From the NCBI GenBank assembly GCA_947652605.1, contig OX393579.1:38136970-38200969 (forward strand): a DNA stretch of 64,000 nucleotides, given 5' to 3'. Below are positions 11,640 through 22,724 of this stretch, in pieces (the stretch's first letter is position 1; each line of letters opens with the position of its first letter). The translations under genes were made by a program, and so were the position numbers. The notes beneath the pieces are model-generated. The model made no database searches. It had not been told where the DNA came from and worked only from the letters and a program-made list of their open reading frames with translations. The stretch comes from Elmis aenea. Lineage: Eukaryota > Arthropoda > Insecta > Coleoptera > Elmidae.

Positions 11640-12350
11640 GAAGACTAAGTTAATGATACATGGGCAGAAAAACAGGACACGAGACACAAAATTTTAACTG
11701 GCTATGGAGGACGGGACTAAATAGATATTTGACAGACAGGAGCAATTTAACTACTTGGGAGTAACTTTATCGGACAACGGGAAAGAAGAAGCTGAGATAA
11801 AAGACAGAACTAATTAAGGCTTAAGATGCCTAGCAGCATTGGGTCATATAATCAGGTCAAAAAACATCTCAAGCAAGGTAAAAATCAATATTTATACAAA
11901 ATAATTATGAGACCAATAATTACGTACGGGGGTGAGATTTGGAAAATGAATCAAAAACAAGGAAACACATTACAGGTCTGGGAAAGGAAGGTATTACGGA
12001 AGATATTTTGGGAAAAAAGGGAAGGAGAACACTGGAAAAGAAGAACAAATGACGAACTGGAGGAATTATATGGTCAACCAAATAAAGTCAGTGTGATAAA
12101 GACGCGATGAATGAGAAGGGTAGGTCAAATAACGAGATTGGCGGAGGAGAGAGTAACAAAACAAGTACTGGTGGGATGAGCAACAGGAAGGAGGACGAGG
12201 GGTAGACCTCGGACAAAATGGATAGAGGCAGTTAAAAAAGACCTGAAGTTACTAGTAATTAAAGAGTGGAAAAAACAGACAATGGATAAAAAAGAATGGC
12301 GAAAAAGATGTAACAAAGCCAAGGGCCAGCTTGGCCTGAAAAGCTGATTA
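11640..12350 (+). pseudogene. 3' end of a non-LTR retrotransposon (endonuclease/reverse transcriptase LINE), decayed
   Basis: The translation carries the region after the RT palm that is common in insect LINE polyproteins: EQFNYLGVTLSDNG, then INIYTKIIMRPIITYGGEIW (thumb and connection region), then VWERKVLRKIF. After a frame break come GRPRTKWIEAVKKDL and the terminal KEWRKRCNKAKG. In the intact family this protein nicks DNA and copies the element RNA into the chromosome. Here the catalytic N-terminal endonuclease and RT motifs are missing (5' truncation). In-frame stops interrupt it, for example after DRTN near 11,816 and after SVIKTR near 12,110. The longest open piece is 94 codons (11,826-12,110). 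The family is assigned from remembered motifs, and the clade (RTE, Jockey or other) is uncertain. Confidence 0.85.
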
Positions 12351-12664
12351 AATATTATATTATAATTTCGCCATGCATCGTATGAAAAAGTATTGCGATC
12401 GCGAAAATATTCGAATTCGAGATTTCAATGGATTTACACGTCCACCTGAACACGTTTCGACTATTTAAGCGTGTGTGTACGGCCCAGTATTATAATTTTG
12501 AAATTAGTTATTGATAAACCTTTACAAACTGTAATACAAACCGCATTTCTTTAGTTGATTTTTCAAAGAGCAAATAACACACAGCGTGTTAAAATCTTTA
12601 CGGTAATCCAAAATTATAGAAAAACAGTAAAAGACAAAAATGTGTAGTTTATATAGAAATGTAG

Positions 12665-13101
12665 CAGGGATCCGAACCCAACCGGAACTGAAACAAAAAC
12701 CGGAACAAACCGGTGCTTTTTTCATGAACCGTGAACCGGAACTGTCCCTTTTAAAAAAATTAAAAAACCGCAAAATCGAACCAAACCGACTGGTTTGAAC
12801 CGGTTTAAACCGCGTCAACCGGTTTACACACGGTTCGGTACAGTTTTATTTTTAATGACATTGTAAATATTTTATTTTCGTAATTTTGATACATTTTACC
12901 AAAAACGGAAAAATTGCAGACAGTTCAATTTATAAATATGCAATGTCATCATATTTTGCATTGAACCGGAACCGGAACCGAACCCGTTACCAAATCATTA
13001 TAAAATAAAAACCGATGGTTCGAAACGCAAACCGAAAAGTTAAAATTATCGAACCGGTAACCGGAACTGAACCTTTATTCTATGCGGTTTATGGGTCCCT
13101 G
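12665..13101. mobile_element. hAT-type MITE with AACCGG arrays
   Basis: The ends are CAGGGATCCGAACC and the inverse of CAGGGACCCATAAACC. Flanks are AAATGTAG (12,657-12,664) and AAATGTTG (13,102-13,109), an 8-bp duplication with one mismatch. Both ends are crowded with AACCGG/CCGGTT units around an AT-rich middle. A second long copy lies at 44,729-45,183 and shares internal words such as AATTTATAAATATGCAATRT and CATCATATTTTGCATTGAAC. The 98-codon reverse ORF across it is not a gene. Confidence 0.88.
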
Positions 13102-13194
13102 AAATGTTGTCAATGTTGGAGTCTATAATAAATTCCCATGAGGCATATTTCGAACATTCAGTATTTGATTTAAAATTTTGTGAATCATTGATAC

Positions 13195-14967
13195 TACAGT
13201 CTGTTCTACAAAATGGGCCCAAGAGTTATATGGCGAAACGGTATATATTCTCTTCTGTCGCTGTTAGATTATGTAAGTCAATAAGGGCTACATTTTACAA
13301 ATATTTTCAAATATACAGGGTGCTCCAAAAAAGAGTGGCATATCAAAGTTATACTTTTTTTTATGGAACACCCTGTATATTTTAACATTTTTGGATTCCT
13401 CTTTAAATTTACTTCAAAAAATTTGTAAGGTTACATGGGTCTAGAGTCAACAGTTTTCGTGAAAATTGCATTTTCATGAAAATGCAGTACTTTCAAAAAT
13501 TTTCAACATTTAAAAACTTTGAAAAGTGTGAAGAAAATCGCATGGAGATAAGATTGACGAAAAATTATTTAACACTTTGCACAACGTATATTTTAAAAAT
13601 ATTATACAGGGCGTTTTTTACGCTTTGTCAAACTTGTGAAACATCGATAACTCATTTTTTTAAATACAACACCCTATATTTGTTTACACAGTATTATAGA
13701 AAATTTCATTCTCTTTCGAAAACATAAAGTCTGTTTTTCACCTAAAATTGATATTTTCCCAGATACCGCGATTTTATTGTTAATTAATAGGGTAAAGTAA
13801 TATTTTCAAGTAGGCTAAAAAGAAAAAACAAGAAACTTATAATTTTATCGTTTGCCTACACATTTTTAACATATTTTTATAAAAAAGTTATTGTTTTACC
13901 ATACTTACGTTTAAATAGAGGTTTCTTAAACTTAAAATTATTTATGCATTTATTTATTGGACCAGTGTTGTAAGATAATTACTAAATCCTATAAACCTTT
14001 TTTTTTGTATGTTTACGATACGAAAATTGGTTCTACCGTGAACAGTACCAACCATGCTTTTTTTTAAAATGTAAAATTGGACAAGTCAGTATTAATGTTT
14101 TTTTAATCAGCATTCCGTTCGCGTACCTAATACATTATCAATCGATTTTTAAGATTTGGCAAACGATCAAACTCAATTATATGAAAGATATTGTGGCCCT
14201 AATAAGAAACCTTTATTTAAACGTAAGAATGGAAAAACTACAACTTTCTTATAAAAAAATGTCAAAAATGTGTAGGCAAGCTACAAAATTATCATTCCTG
14301 TTTTTTCCTTCAATTGTTTTAAATTACCGCTGTCTTCCTTCATAGCCTCCTTGAAAATATTACTTTGCCCTGATAATTAACAATAAAATCGCGATATCTC
14401 GGAAAATATCAATTTTAGGTATAAAACAGTATTAATGTTTTCGAAAGAGAATTAAATTTTCTATAAGACGGTGTAAAAAAATATAGAATTGCATTTAAAA
14501 AAAAATAAGATATCGATGTTTAAAGTTTCACAAGTTTGACCAAGCGTAAAAACGCCCTGTATAATATTTTAAAAATGTAGGTGGTGCAAAGTGTTACATA
14601 ATCTATTGTCAATCTTATCTCCAAGCGAATTTCTTCAGACATCTCAAAGTTTTTAAATGTTGAAAATTTTTGAAAGTACTTTATTTTCATGAAAATGCCA
14701 TTTTCACGAAAACGGTTGACTTTAGACCCATATAACCATATACATTTTTTAAAGTAAATTTAGAGGGGAATCCAAAAATATACAGGGTGTTCCATAAGAA
14801 AAAGTATAACTTTGATATGCCACTCTTTTTTGGAGCACCCTGTATGTTTGAAAATATTTTTAAAATGTAGCCCTTATTGACTTACATAATCTAACAGCGA
14901 CAGAAGTTGGAGAATATATGCCGTTTCGCCATATAACTCTTGGGCCCATTTTGTAGAACAGACTGTA
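13195..14967. mobile_element. very long fold-back element (about 1.77 kb) with internal TACAGGGTG modules
   Basis: The ends are TACAGTCTGTTCTACAAAAT and its exact inverse, with TA at both edges. The arms are about 700 bp each and enclose a loop of roughly 300 bp (about 13,930-14,210). Matching blocks include GAGTGGCATATCAAAGTTAT, the CGTTTTTACGC segment, GCGATTTTATTGTTAATTA and TGCCTACACATTTTT. Each arm contains inner TACAGGGTG-type sites facing both ways (about 13,315, 13,370 and 13,605, mirrored at 14,560, 14,782 and 14,840). The 93- and 83-codon ORFs inside the left arm are not genes. Confidence 0.9.
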
Positions 14968-16727
14968 TATGCACAATTTATTTATTGTTACTTATTTTAA
15001 AAATCTGTAAATTTAACCATTTTAATACAAATTTTAACGTAAAGAATTTCACATTTAAAAGAAAGACGTTTTAAATTCAGTATTTCCTTGAGGGTGAAAA
15101 TTCTATAAATTATTGTCGCAGCAGTGTTTCAAGCCAAAGTAACTAAAAGAAGTCGATAGTCTCCGCTTTTCCGCGGAAATATTATGCGGCGACTTGAATC
15201 TCATACACCATAAAAATCTTAATTGGTGACTCCATAAAATGACCAAACAGCCATAAAAAGCGAGCAGTTGATCAACTGTTAACATTTAGTAATTAATTTG
15301 TGATAACGTCCTAAGACGTAACTAATATTACAACACAAATACGTCGTCCGACAGCGATTACTGCCCCAAAATCATGTCAACAAACTAATATCTACTGTGT
15401 AAGCTGTACGCAACAGAAAAGATGTGTGTATTTTTGCCATTAGAGAGAAAAATACATTCGTGTTAGGCAAAACTAAAACGATTTTGTATGTGTATGTAAA
15501 TGTGTACACCAGGAAACTATTAAATCATTTTAAATAAATTGAACAATTTGTAGCGAGTTTTACGTTACCTACCTAAAACATGGAAAATGGTAATGGGCCT
15601 AATGCAACGATCAGTAAACTATTTATTTCGTGTTATAACTAGAGATACGTTGCGTGTTGCATGTAATAAAAGAAAGATTGTATCAATAGAAATAACAACG
15701 TTTAATTCAGATACAATTACGATAGCAGAATTATTTAAATTGAATTAAACTACTGTTAGTTTTGGAGCACGTTTCATGTTTGCACTTGAACGAGAAAACC
15801 TTGCGTCTAAAAAGCAGTGAATTCGTTACAATTGAAGCTGGTCAAGACAAAAAATTACAATAAAGTGAAGAAGTAATAAAAAGAGCGAAATCAGTAAGTA
15901 TTTTAGACGTAGGCGAAAAATTTGGAACTTAAATGAAACTGCGGTTGTGGAGTTAAGAAATATTACAGGTTTTGGGTGTCGGTCTAGTGATTGTTAATAA
16001 ATGAAAAATAAAAGATGCGGTGGATATCAATCAATATTGAGTTGTGGAACTAGGAAAAACTTTGTAAATTTCTCGAAATTAATGAAAGTTATGATGTTCT
16101 GTATCTGTAGAACATAGAAGATGACAAATATCGCGATGAGAGCGCGCCAATTGCTTCGAAGCCATTTGAAATGTCTACTGGCCTTAACAAACTTGCCCAA
16201 ATACCAAAATAAACTTGATTTCAAGTTATTTGAATTAAAGTGACTTGAATCTAAGTAAATTGACGAATGAGAACGAGGCTTTATACAAAAGTGGATATGT
16301 TGTTGGTTAAATCAAATAGTTTTTTAGCGCGCAAAGAGCAATATTTTCAATTTAAAAAAATCAACTACCTATCACATGCAGACAAACACAGCTGTGCATG
16401 ATAATTACAAACACATTAAAGAAAATATTTTTGAACCATACTTACATGGTGATAGTCATTTTTTTAAATATTGTTGGGAACACGGATAAATGATTTATGT
16501 AATGGAATTTAAAAAATTGGGAACTGTAAAATTGGATTTTAGTGTTAAAAAAACTTGACTGTAGTCTACCAAAAATGTACGGAACTACTTAAACTATGTT
16601 AATTTTAAATTATTCATTAGACAACACTAGAGTGTCCTGAAAAAAAAAACAACAAACAAACAAACTATGTACTGCATAAAAATGCTTAAATTATTTAGTT
16701 GATTCAGTTATTAATTATAGATATATT
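14968..16727. other. non-coding stretch
   Basis: No gene, RNA or inverted-repeat element was recognised. The 60- and 65-codon reverse ORFs have no recognisable domain. Confidence 0.4.
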
Positions 16728-17297
16728 ATACACCGCCAAAAAGTAGTTGCATATTCCTGAGTGAAAATGATGATCATTTGTCAAATATTTTGTTATCCGA
16801 AAATGCTTCCTCTCAAAGTTAGAGACCTTCAAAGTTGCAAGACAAAAAAATCAAAAAATCGATTACGTCCTAGCCGTTTAAGCTAGAGCTATTAAACTTG
16901 GCCGAAATGTGTAGGTGTTTCCCATTGACTTTGTGGGATAATTAGAAAGAAAACACGTAATTGGAAGTATGATTTACAGGCAGGTCATCCGCTTACCATC
17001 TTCAGAATTTTTTTCTCTGGAATAAAATTGAAAATGTCATTCGTCCATAAGAAAGTACGACTTGAGAGGAAAAAATTCGTCCCTCTTTGTTTTTTGCTGT
17101 AAACGTAGCCGTTTTCGAGAAAATTAGCGCTAAAGATGCATCGACAAACTCTGTTTATACACCTCAAATATTTTTTTTACTAAACTCAGATGGCTAATGT
17201 CATGCTTTTCGGATAACAAAATATTTGACAAATGGTCATCATTTTCACTCAGGAATATGCCTACTTTTTGGCGGTGTATAATGGGGACACCCTGTAT
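16728..17297. mobile_element. fold-back element with 80-bp inverted ends
   Basis: TACACCGCCAAAAAGTAG begins an arm of about 80 bp (16,729-16,808). It returns inverted at about 17,200-17,279, including TCATTTTCACTCAGGAATAT and GGATAACAAAATATTTGACA. TA is present at both edges. An extra end-like sequence ACACCCTGTATAAT follows at 17,287-17,300, which suggests insertion into or next to a TACAGGGTG-type element. ORFs of 60-80 codons here reflect the mirrored arms. Confidence 0.8.
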
Positions 17298-18611
17298 AAT
17301 ACAAATAAATTTCATTAATAATTATTTATCTCGGAAGATCTCTTGTCGAAATGCTAAATTAGTTTTAAGAATCTCGTCCCTTCATCAGTTAGATTTTAAC
17401 AAAAGATTTTTCGAAAAAAAGATAAGGATTTTTATTTAATTAAACTTTTTTTTATTATCTATTGTACCTTTAACAACATTCTAGTCGATATAAAAATTAA
17501 TGAAAGCAAATGCAAATGCGATGTTTAGTTACTAAAAATGGTCTCGTTTTTATTGTTGACGGTAGCACACTGGCACTGAATCGTCAATTTAAATCCAAAA
17601 TTAAGTTACGTACGAAGTATAATTGATACAAAATTTCAATCTGACGAAAAATCCCTGTTACAAAGTTGTAACGAGTCCATTGAGAAACAGGTCGGCACTG
17701 AACGTGTGGAAATCCGGTAAATAACATAAACTGATTGAATTTGCTAACTTAGTTTCAGTTTCAGTTAAACAGTTTAGTGCTTAAGCCGACCGTCATCTGT
17801 TCCGATTCATAACTTGATTGATTCCGTATATTATACGGTTCAACTAATTGAAGGCTTTCTTATAATTTAAATAGAAAATTACGTGCATTCATGCTTAATA
17901 CTTGCGCCATTCAAAATCACGAATCCATGAATGACGATTAAGAGATAACGCGACTGACAAATGAGTTACAAAAATTGTACAGGAATATCTCGCAAAATAT
18001 CTGTATTTTGAGAGATATTTTTATTTTCACTTTAATGAATTTATTCTTTCAATTTATAAAAATTTAGTTTAATTTTCGACTTTGCTCAAGCATTAATAAT
18101 AATTAGACTACTTTTTTTCAGTAAGAGCAGTATAAATATGTTCGGTTTTTGGGAATGAAAACCACACCCATGATTTTTGTATATCTTTCAAGTTTAGATT
18201 TTTTAGTTTAAATTAAAGTAAATTAATATGAAATATGACTATTTAGTTAAAATTGAAGGGTGTATGTAGAAAAAAGTTAAAGCTAAAAGGATGGTGGAAT
18301 TAGTGAAGAAATTTGTTTTACCACACTTAATAAGCACTAAATGTAAACTGAAAATGTATCCTGTTTCTAAAAAGGCTAAAAAAACGTTACTTTTCAACTG
18401 TAAACGTTCGTGTTATCAACAATATAATTTAAAATACGGTATAAATGGATTAGGCGCTGGCCTTAATCGAATGGCGTTGTTAAAAATGACCCGGTCTGCT
18501 TAGTTTTAGAGAAAAGATAAGTCAACTTTTAATTTCTTATGGACGCCATAATGGATTTTTTTTATCCTTATTTGACGAACTTTATGATGATTAAGGCAAA
18601 AAGTACATATA
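17298..18611. other. non-coding stretch
   Basis: No recognisable gene. The 70-codon ORF 18,291-18,503 has no known domain and AT-driven composition. No inverted-repeat element was found. Confidence 0.4.
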
Positions 18612-18884
18612 TACAGTGTGTTCCTATTTGGAACTCAATATTGGTGATATTTTTCTTAAAAACATAAGTAATAATAAATATTATACAAAAATACACGTGT
18701 AAATTAACGAAATAATGTGAAAATTCTGTGAGATACATCAATAATGTTGCAAGTTTACATTTTACGTTCAAAAATACGTAGAAATTAAGTCGATAATGCG
18801 CTTGACATTTTTTTGCAACGTTGTAGACAAACAGAATATCTTTCTGGATAATGCGACCCAAATCAGAATACTCTGTATATCTGT
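18612..18884. mobile_element. TACAGTGTG-ended MITE
   Basis: The left end TACAGTGTGTTCCTATTTGG pairs with the right end, whose complement reads TACAGAGTATTCTGATTTGG. TA lies at both edges. The element is about 270 bp and related to the TACAGGGTG superfamily by its termini. The 97-codon reverse ORF over it is not a gene. Confidence 0.6.
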
Positions 18885-19052
18885 TAATTTAAAAAGTGAT
18901 AACCATTGTATTCATCATAAAATTGATCAACTGGGTAACATAAAAAATCCAATATGGCGCAAAAAAAAATGACTATCGCATCTCAACAAGTGTATGTAAG
19001 TAAGCCGAGTTAGTTTTGGAAACGTCGGGCAGTTAAAGTCATTACCTATGAA

Positions 19053-19332
19053 CAATGGCGAAGCGAGGGTAAATGGCACCCGAGGTAGTCTTTTTCTCGC
19101 CCCCCCTCATCCGTATTTTTTTTGAGTTTCAAGTAACATAATGTTGTAGGTATTATTTATTCAAATACCTACACTGTAATGATAACGGGAACAAATTTTA
19201 AAACTATAATGGCATTTTAGTTTTTTGGCTTTAAATAAGTGAAATAAACGCAAAAATATTTTGTCCGCGGCGCCCCTCAAGACTAATGCCGGGGCATCGA
19301 TACACCCCTTGCCCCCCCTGGTTACGACACTG
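19053..19332. mobile_element. hAT-type MITE
   Basis: The left end CAATGGCGAAGCGAGGG is a decayed inverse of the right end, whose complement is CAGTGTCGTAACCAGGGG. Flanks are CCTATGAA (19,045-19,052) and CTTATGAA (19,333-19,340), an 8-bp duplication with one mismatch. C-rich runs sit close to both ends. It has no coding capacity. Confidence 0.75.
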
Positions 19333-19774
19333 CTTATGAATACTACTTACAATTTCTGATGTTGAGAAGATAATTACAATGTAAAGTCTTCAGGTTTTTG
19401 GGGAATTTTAAGAACTTGTATAATAATACATTTATCCAGTTTAGAAGCACTTTTAAACTCATGATTTTGCTAATTTTATATATTTCTTTCTACAACTGTT
19501 CGTGTTGGAACAAACACCCCGTTTAGTAACGGATGTTTGTTTATTAACACGTTTACCGCCGTGGTGGCCATACATGACCGGCACTGTAACTTCCAGTAGC
19601 GCCGTGGTGGTCATAGATGACCGGCGCAAATGACTTCAATAAAAATGCGTAAACTACGCAAATAATAGCGTTTATGATTTTGTAAATGTAATTAATATGA
19701 AAATAGGGGTTAAAAACAATAGGTGCAGCTACGAATATGTCAAAATTTTTATTTTTAGTATTACAAATCAAATA

Positions 19775-19910
19775 GAAATAAAGCGATGTAATTTGTTAAA
19801 ACACGGTAGACAAAAATGTGGTTTGCCATCACAATCGGCACAAAATGTTGTCACTTTTTGGTTCTATTTTTTGCTACCGTTCTACCATGTATTTTGAAAT
19901 TATGTTTGTA
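19775..19910 (+). pseudogene. possible remnant of a piggyBac transposase C-terminal zinc-ribbon
   Basis: In the + strand one frame gives KRCNLLKHGRQKCGLPSQSA and VVTF. A shifted frame further on gives a stretch ending YFEI. The spacing of Cys codons and the KHGRQK and FEI pieces resemble the Cys-rich ribbon at the end of piggyBac-type transposases. That domain in the intact family binds the element's ends. Here several expected cysteines are absent and at least one frameshift is needed. Only about 230 bp separate it from the left end, so the catalytic DDD core is deleted. This is a tentative reading supported mainly by the TTAA-flanked element around it. Confidence 0.3.
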
Positions 19911-20201
19911 ACAATTTTTGCAATATTTTCTGACTTTACACGCTTCCCCCTTCTTCGTGACGCAGTCTTGGCCTTAAAACTACGGAGGAAACGGGCGACA
20001 CTGAGTCAGATGCGTAATTAATTTTTTTCTAAATTCAACAATTGTAATAGATTTATTACGTGTTACTCCTTGTTTTTATACAGTGTTTAGTAAAAGCTCA
20101 AGTGCAAGTTTTCTGTACCATTTTAGTTTTTCTCAGTGGGTTGCAATATGCAGACATTTGATCAGATAAATCGACGGCAGCTTTGCCTGCGTTTGTAATC
20201 T

Positions 20202-20432
20202 ACAGGGTAGTCCACTTTTTTTGTAGGACTTTTAACAGTCCATACAAAAACTTATTTTAAAACGAATATTCCATATCAACATGGGTTCATAAAAGCCTCC
20301 TTTTTAAAGATACAGGGTGTTGAAATTTTCGAAAAAATAACGATAATGTTTAACCGTTTCTCAACCAGTAGATATATTTAAACCAAATTTGGTATACAGC
20401 ACCACCTTACATGTTACCACCTTCGGTGGGAA
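20202..20432. mobile_element. truncated TACAGGGT-type fold-back fragment inside the piggyBac-like element
   Basis: It begins TACAGGGTAGTCCACTTTTT and has a second end-like site TACAGGGTGTTGAAATTTTC at about 20,313. The following AAATTTGGTATACAGCACCA segment is not mirrored in the window. It stops where the palindrome at 20,432 begins. Confidence 0.45.
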
Positions 20433-21052
20433 TATCAACCCCACAACCAACCAGTGGCGGAGTTGTGGGGGTTCAGTTTCAATAAATTTTATAAAAAACT
20501 AGTACGGCCCTGTTCAAAATCAAACTTGAAATTGTTTTTCGGTGTAACATTTTATTTTAAACAAAAAGTGCATTTCGATTTTTCTTTGTATCTACCACCG
20601 TTTGGCGCGAAATTTGATTTATTTTACTATTCTCGCGAAAAATTTGCTCAGATTCGATCTAAAAATATCGCTAATATTCAAAATAAAGAAGTAATTACCG
20701 ATTTTTGCAGTTTTTAATAACAAAACATGCTAATCATGAGAAAATAATTTCCGCTAAATTAACGATTAATGAGCATTTATTATGCAATTTGCCATTTTCA
20801 GCTTTTCGCAATATTTTTAGATGGAACTTATAAGCAAATTTTTCGCGAGAATAATAAAATAAATAAAATTTCGCGCCAAACGGTGGTAGATACGAAGAAA
20901 AGTCTAGAGACACTTTTTGTTTAGAATAAAATGTTCTACCCAAAAACAATTTCGAGTTTGCTGTTGAACAGGGCCGTACTAGTTTTTTATAAAATGTATT
21001 TAACTGTACCCCCACAACTCCGCCACTGTTTGCTTGTGGGGGTTGAAATTCT
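20432..21052. mobile_element. fold-back element with 275-bp arms (CAGTGGCGGAGTTGTGGGGG ends)
   Basis: The arms 20,432-20,708 and 20,775-21,052 are inverted copies. Shared blocks include CAGTGGCGGAGTTGTGGGGG, AAAAAACTAGTACGGCCCTG, TACCACCGTTTGGCGCGAAA and TTCTCGCGAAAAATTTGC. A loop of roughly 65 bp separates them. The two similar ORFs (20,454-20,717 + and 20,734-21,015 -) are mirror images of this palindrome and do not represent a protein family. Confidence 0.88.
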
Positions 21053-21497
21053 AATGTATTTACTGTGAAATTAACCGTTTTACCGCGTGAATTATTTTTT
21101 TAAACCTTATATAATTTTTAGATGTAAATTTACTTTTGGTACGCTCCTACGCCGTGGTGGTCATAGATGACCGGCAGCGTGAGTAATGCACCACGCATAA
21201 TAATTTTGAACTATACATTCTTATTGGATGTAGTTCCTATTGGGTATGATTCCCATAGGGACAAACTCTCACCGGCGTTGGATTCAACACCAGCAAAATA
21301 AGCTCGGCAGTAAACGTGTTAACAAATGCAATTGTCAAGTTAAAAACAAAAATCTGTATTAATATCATTAATAATAAATAATAATGTAATCTTTTTTTCT
21401 CTTATTTTAGTGCCTGTTTGCCAAAGTTACTTTATGAGAGATAACAGGTACTTCATCCATAACAATAAGTAAACCATATCGTACACTTGCTAATACA

Positions 21498-21717
21498 TGG
21501 TTCGTTCAGTTTCATTTTTTAACTGTCAAAATGACATTTAGTATGTGCTATACGACGATGTAATAAGGGAAAACGGAATGAAACGAAGCAGAGAGGAATT
21601 TTAAGTGACAAAATGCTATGATTCCCAATAAAACGCTGTCTGTTTCATGTGGTTTTCAACTGTGACAGGATACTAGATGTCATTTTGACAGTTAAAAAAA
21701 GAAATGGAACACAGTAG
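21498..21717. mobile_element. small MITE with about 45-bp inverted ends
   Basis: The left arm contains TTTAACTGTCAAAATGACAT followed by TAGTAT (about 21,517-21,546). The right arm contains the inverse, ATGTCATTTTGACAGTTAAA (about 21,676-21,700), flanked by GGATACTAG and GGAAC. The ends are near GTTCGTTCAG and its diverged inverse. No target duplication is clear. The 127-codon reverse ORF 21,645-22,028 overlaps its right arm. Confidence 0.6.
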
Positions 21718-22724
21718 TGTGTGTGTGGTCCTTTAGTAGTATTTTTAAATCCATAACTTAAGTGAAATGAGTGAACTTTAAGAAATATTTTTGAAGATTG
21801 GTTTGATTGGGCTGGCAAATCCGCTAAAATACATTTAAGAAATCTAAATATATTTAATAATTTTTTTAAAAGTATATTTTGTACAATACTTAAGTACAAC
21901 AAAAAGTTGTTCCTCATTTCTGTTAAACTGTAATAATAAATATATGTGTCCGTAATCCAAATTCTAGTTGCATTTAAATTTTGCGATGCTTGTTTTCGCG
22001 AGCTATTTACGTATGTCACAAAAAGCAACTTGATTTGATATAAAATTTACAATAACGCGCACAGAATCCACAATTTTGAAAACATACTGGCCAATTTGTA
22101 GTCAAGGCGCATATTACCGGTGACGCCAGTGTAGAAACAACATATAATTCTAAAATACCAGGCCACAGAATATATGTACATATGTTTTAGAGTGGTTGAA
22201 AATAACATGCAGTATAAATGCCTCGAGTTGTTGAAAAAGAGACAAAAAGGACACTAAATTTTACATTTGCGCAAAATATGAAAGGATATAAACGTTTTTA
22301 TTGTATACGTGTTTTATTTCTTTGCGGTTCTTTGTTTTAAATAAGTGACTGGCTTACTTAAATAATAATAATAATAATAGAAATACAAAAAAAAACGCAT
22401 CTCCAAGATTGTTCACATTTGTATACTCTAGCAAATGTAAACCTTACGCTAGTACTCGACTCAGATTAACCAAACCTTAATCCGAGATTACACGGCAAAC
22501 GGTTAATTAAACAAAATAACATTCTCAAAATAAAAGATCATCAAGCAGTATACAGCATGTTTCTAAAACTACTCTTCATTGCATGATAATTGAACGCCTT
22601 TTTGCGTTTGTAATATATAACAAAGGCCCCACCTAGAAGGTATAATTAGCATGTTTTATATCAAAAATCAATATTTGTCGCTTTATTGCTGTTTTAGTAA
22701 TAATTTATAGGTTAAAATATGATA
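21718..22724. other. non-coding stretch
   Basis: No gene recognised. It contains a short AAT/TAA trinucleotide run near 22,360-22,380. The 127-codon reverse ORF (21,645-22,028) has no domain I recognise and starts inside a repeat. Confidence 0.4.

Larger units (their letters stand above)
19548..21318. mobile_element. piggyBac-like element with TTAA target, internally deleted and invaded
   Basis: Inverted ends CACGTTTACCGCCG and CACGTTTACTGCCG are each flanked by TTAA (19,544-19,547 and 21,319-21,322), the target site used by piggyBac transposases. Just inside the ends, a palindromic motif GGTCATAGATGACC (once as GGCCATACATGACC) embedded in GCCGTGG..CGGC occurs twice on the left (about 19,558 and 19,601) and once on the right (about 21,152). 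Such subterminal palindromes are plausible transposase binding sites. At least two other repeats lie inside (20,202-20,432 and 20,432-21,052). Family assignment rests on the TTAA target, end structure and a weak coding trace. Confidence 0.7.

Noticed and set aside
20454..21015. Two similar ORFs on opposite strands, seemingly a duplicated gene pair
   Set aside because: They are mirror translations of the two arms of one palindromic element.
21645..22028. 127-codon reverse ORF
   Set aside because: It overlaps the right arm of a small inverted-repeat element and shows no recognisable domain.
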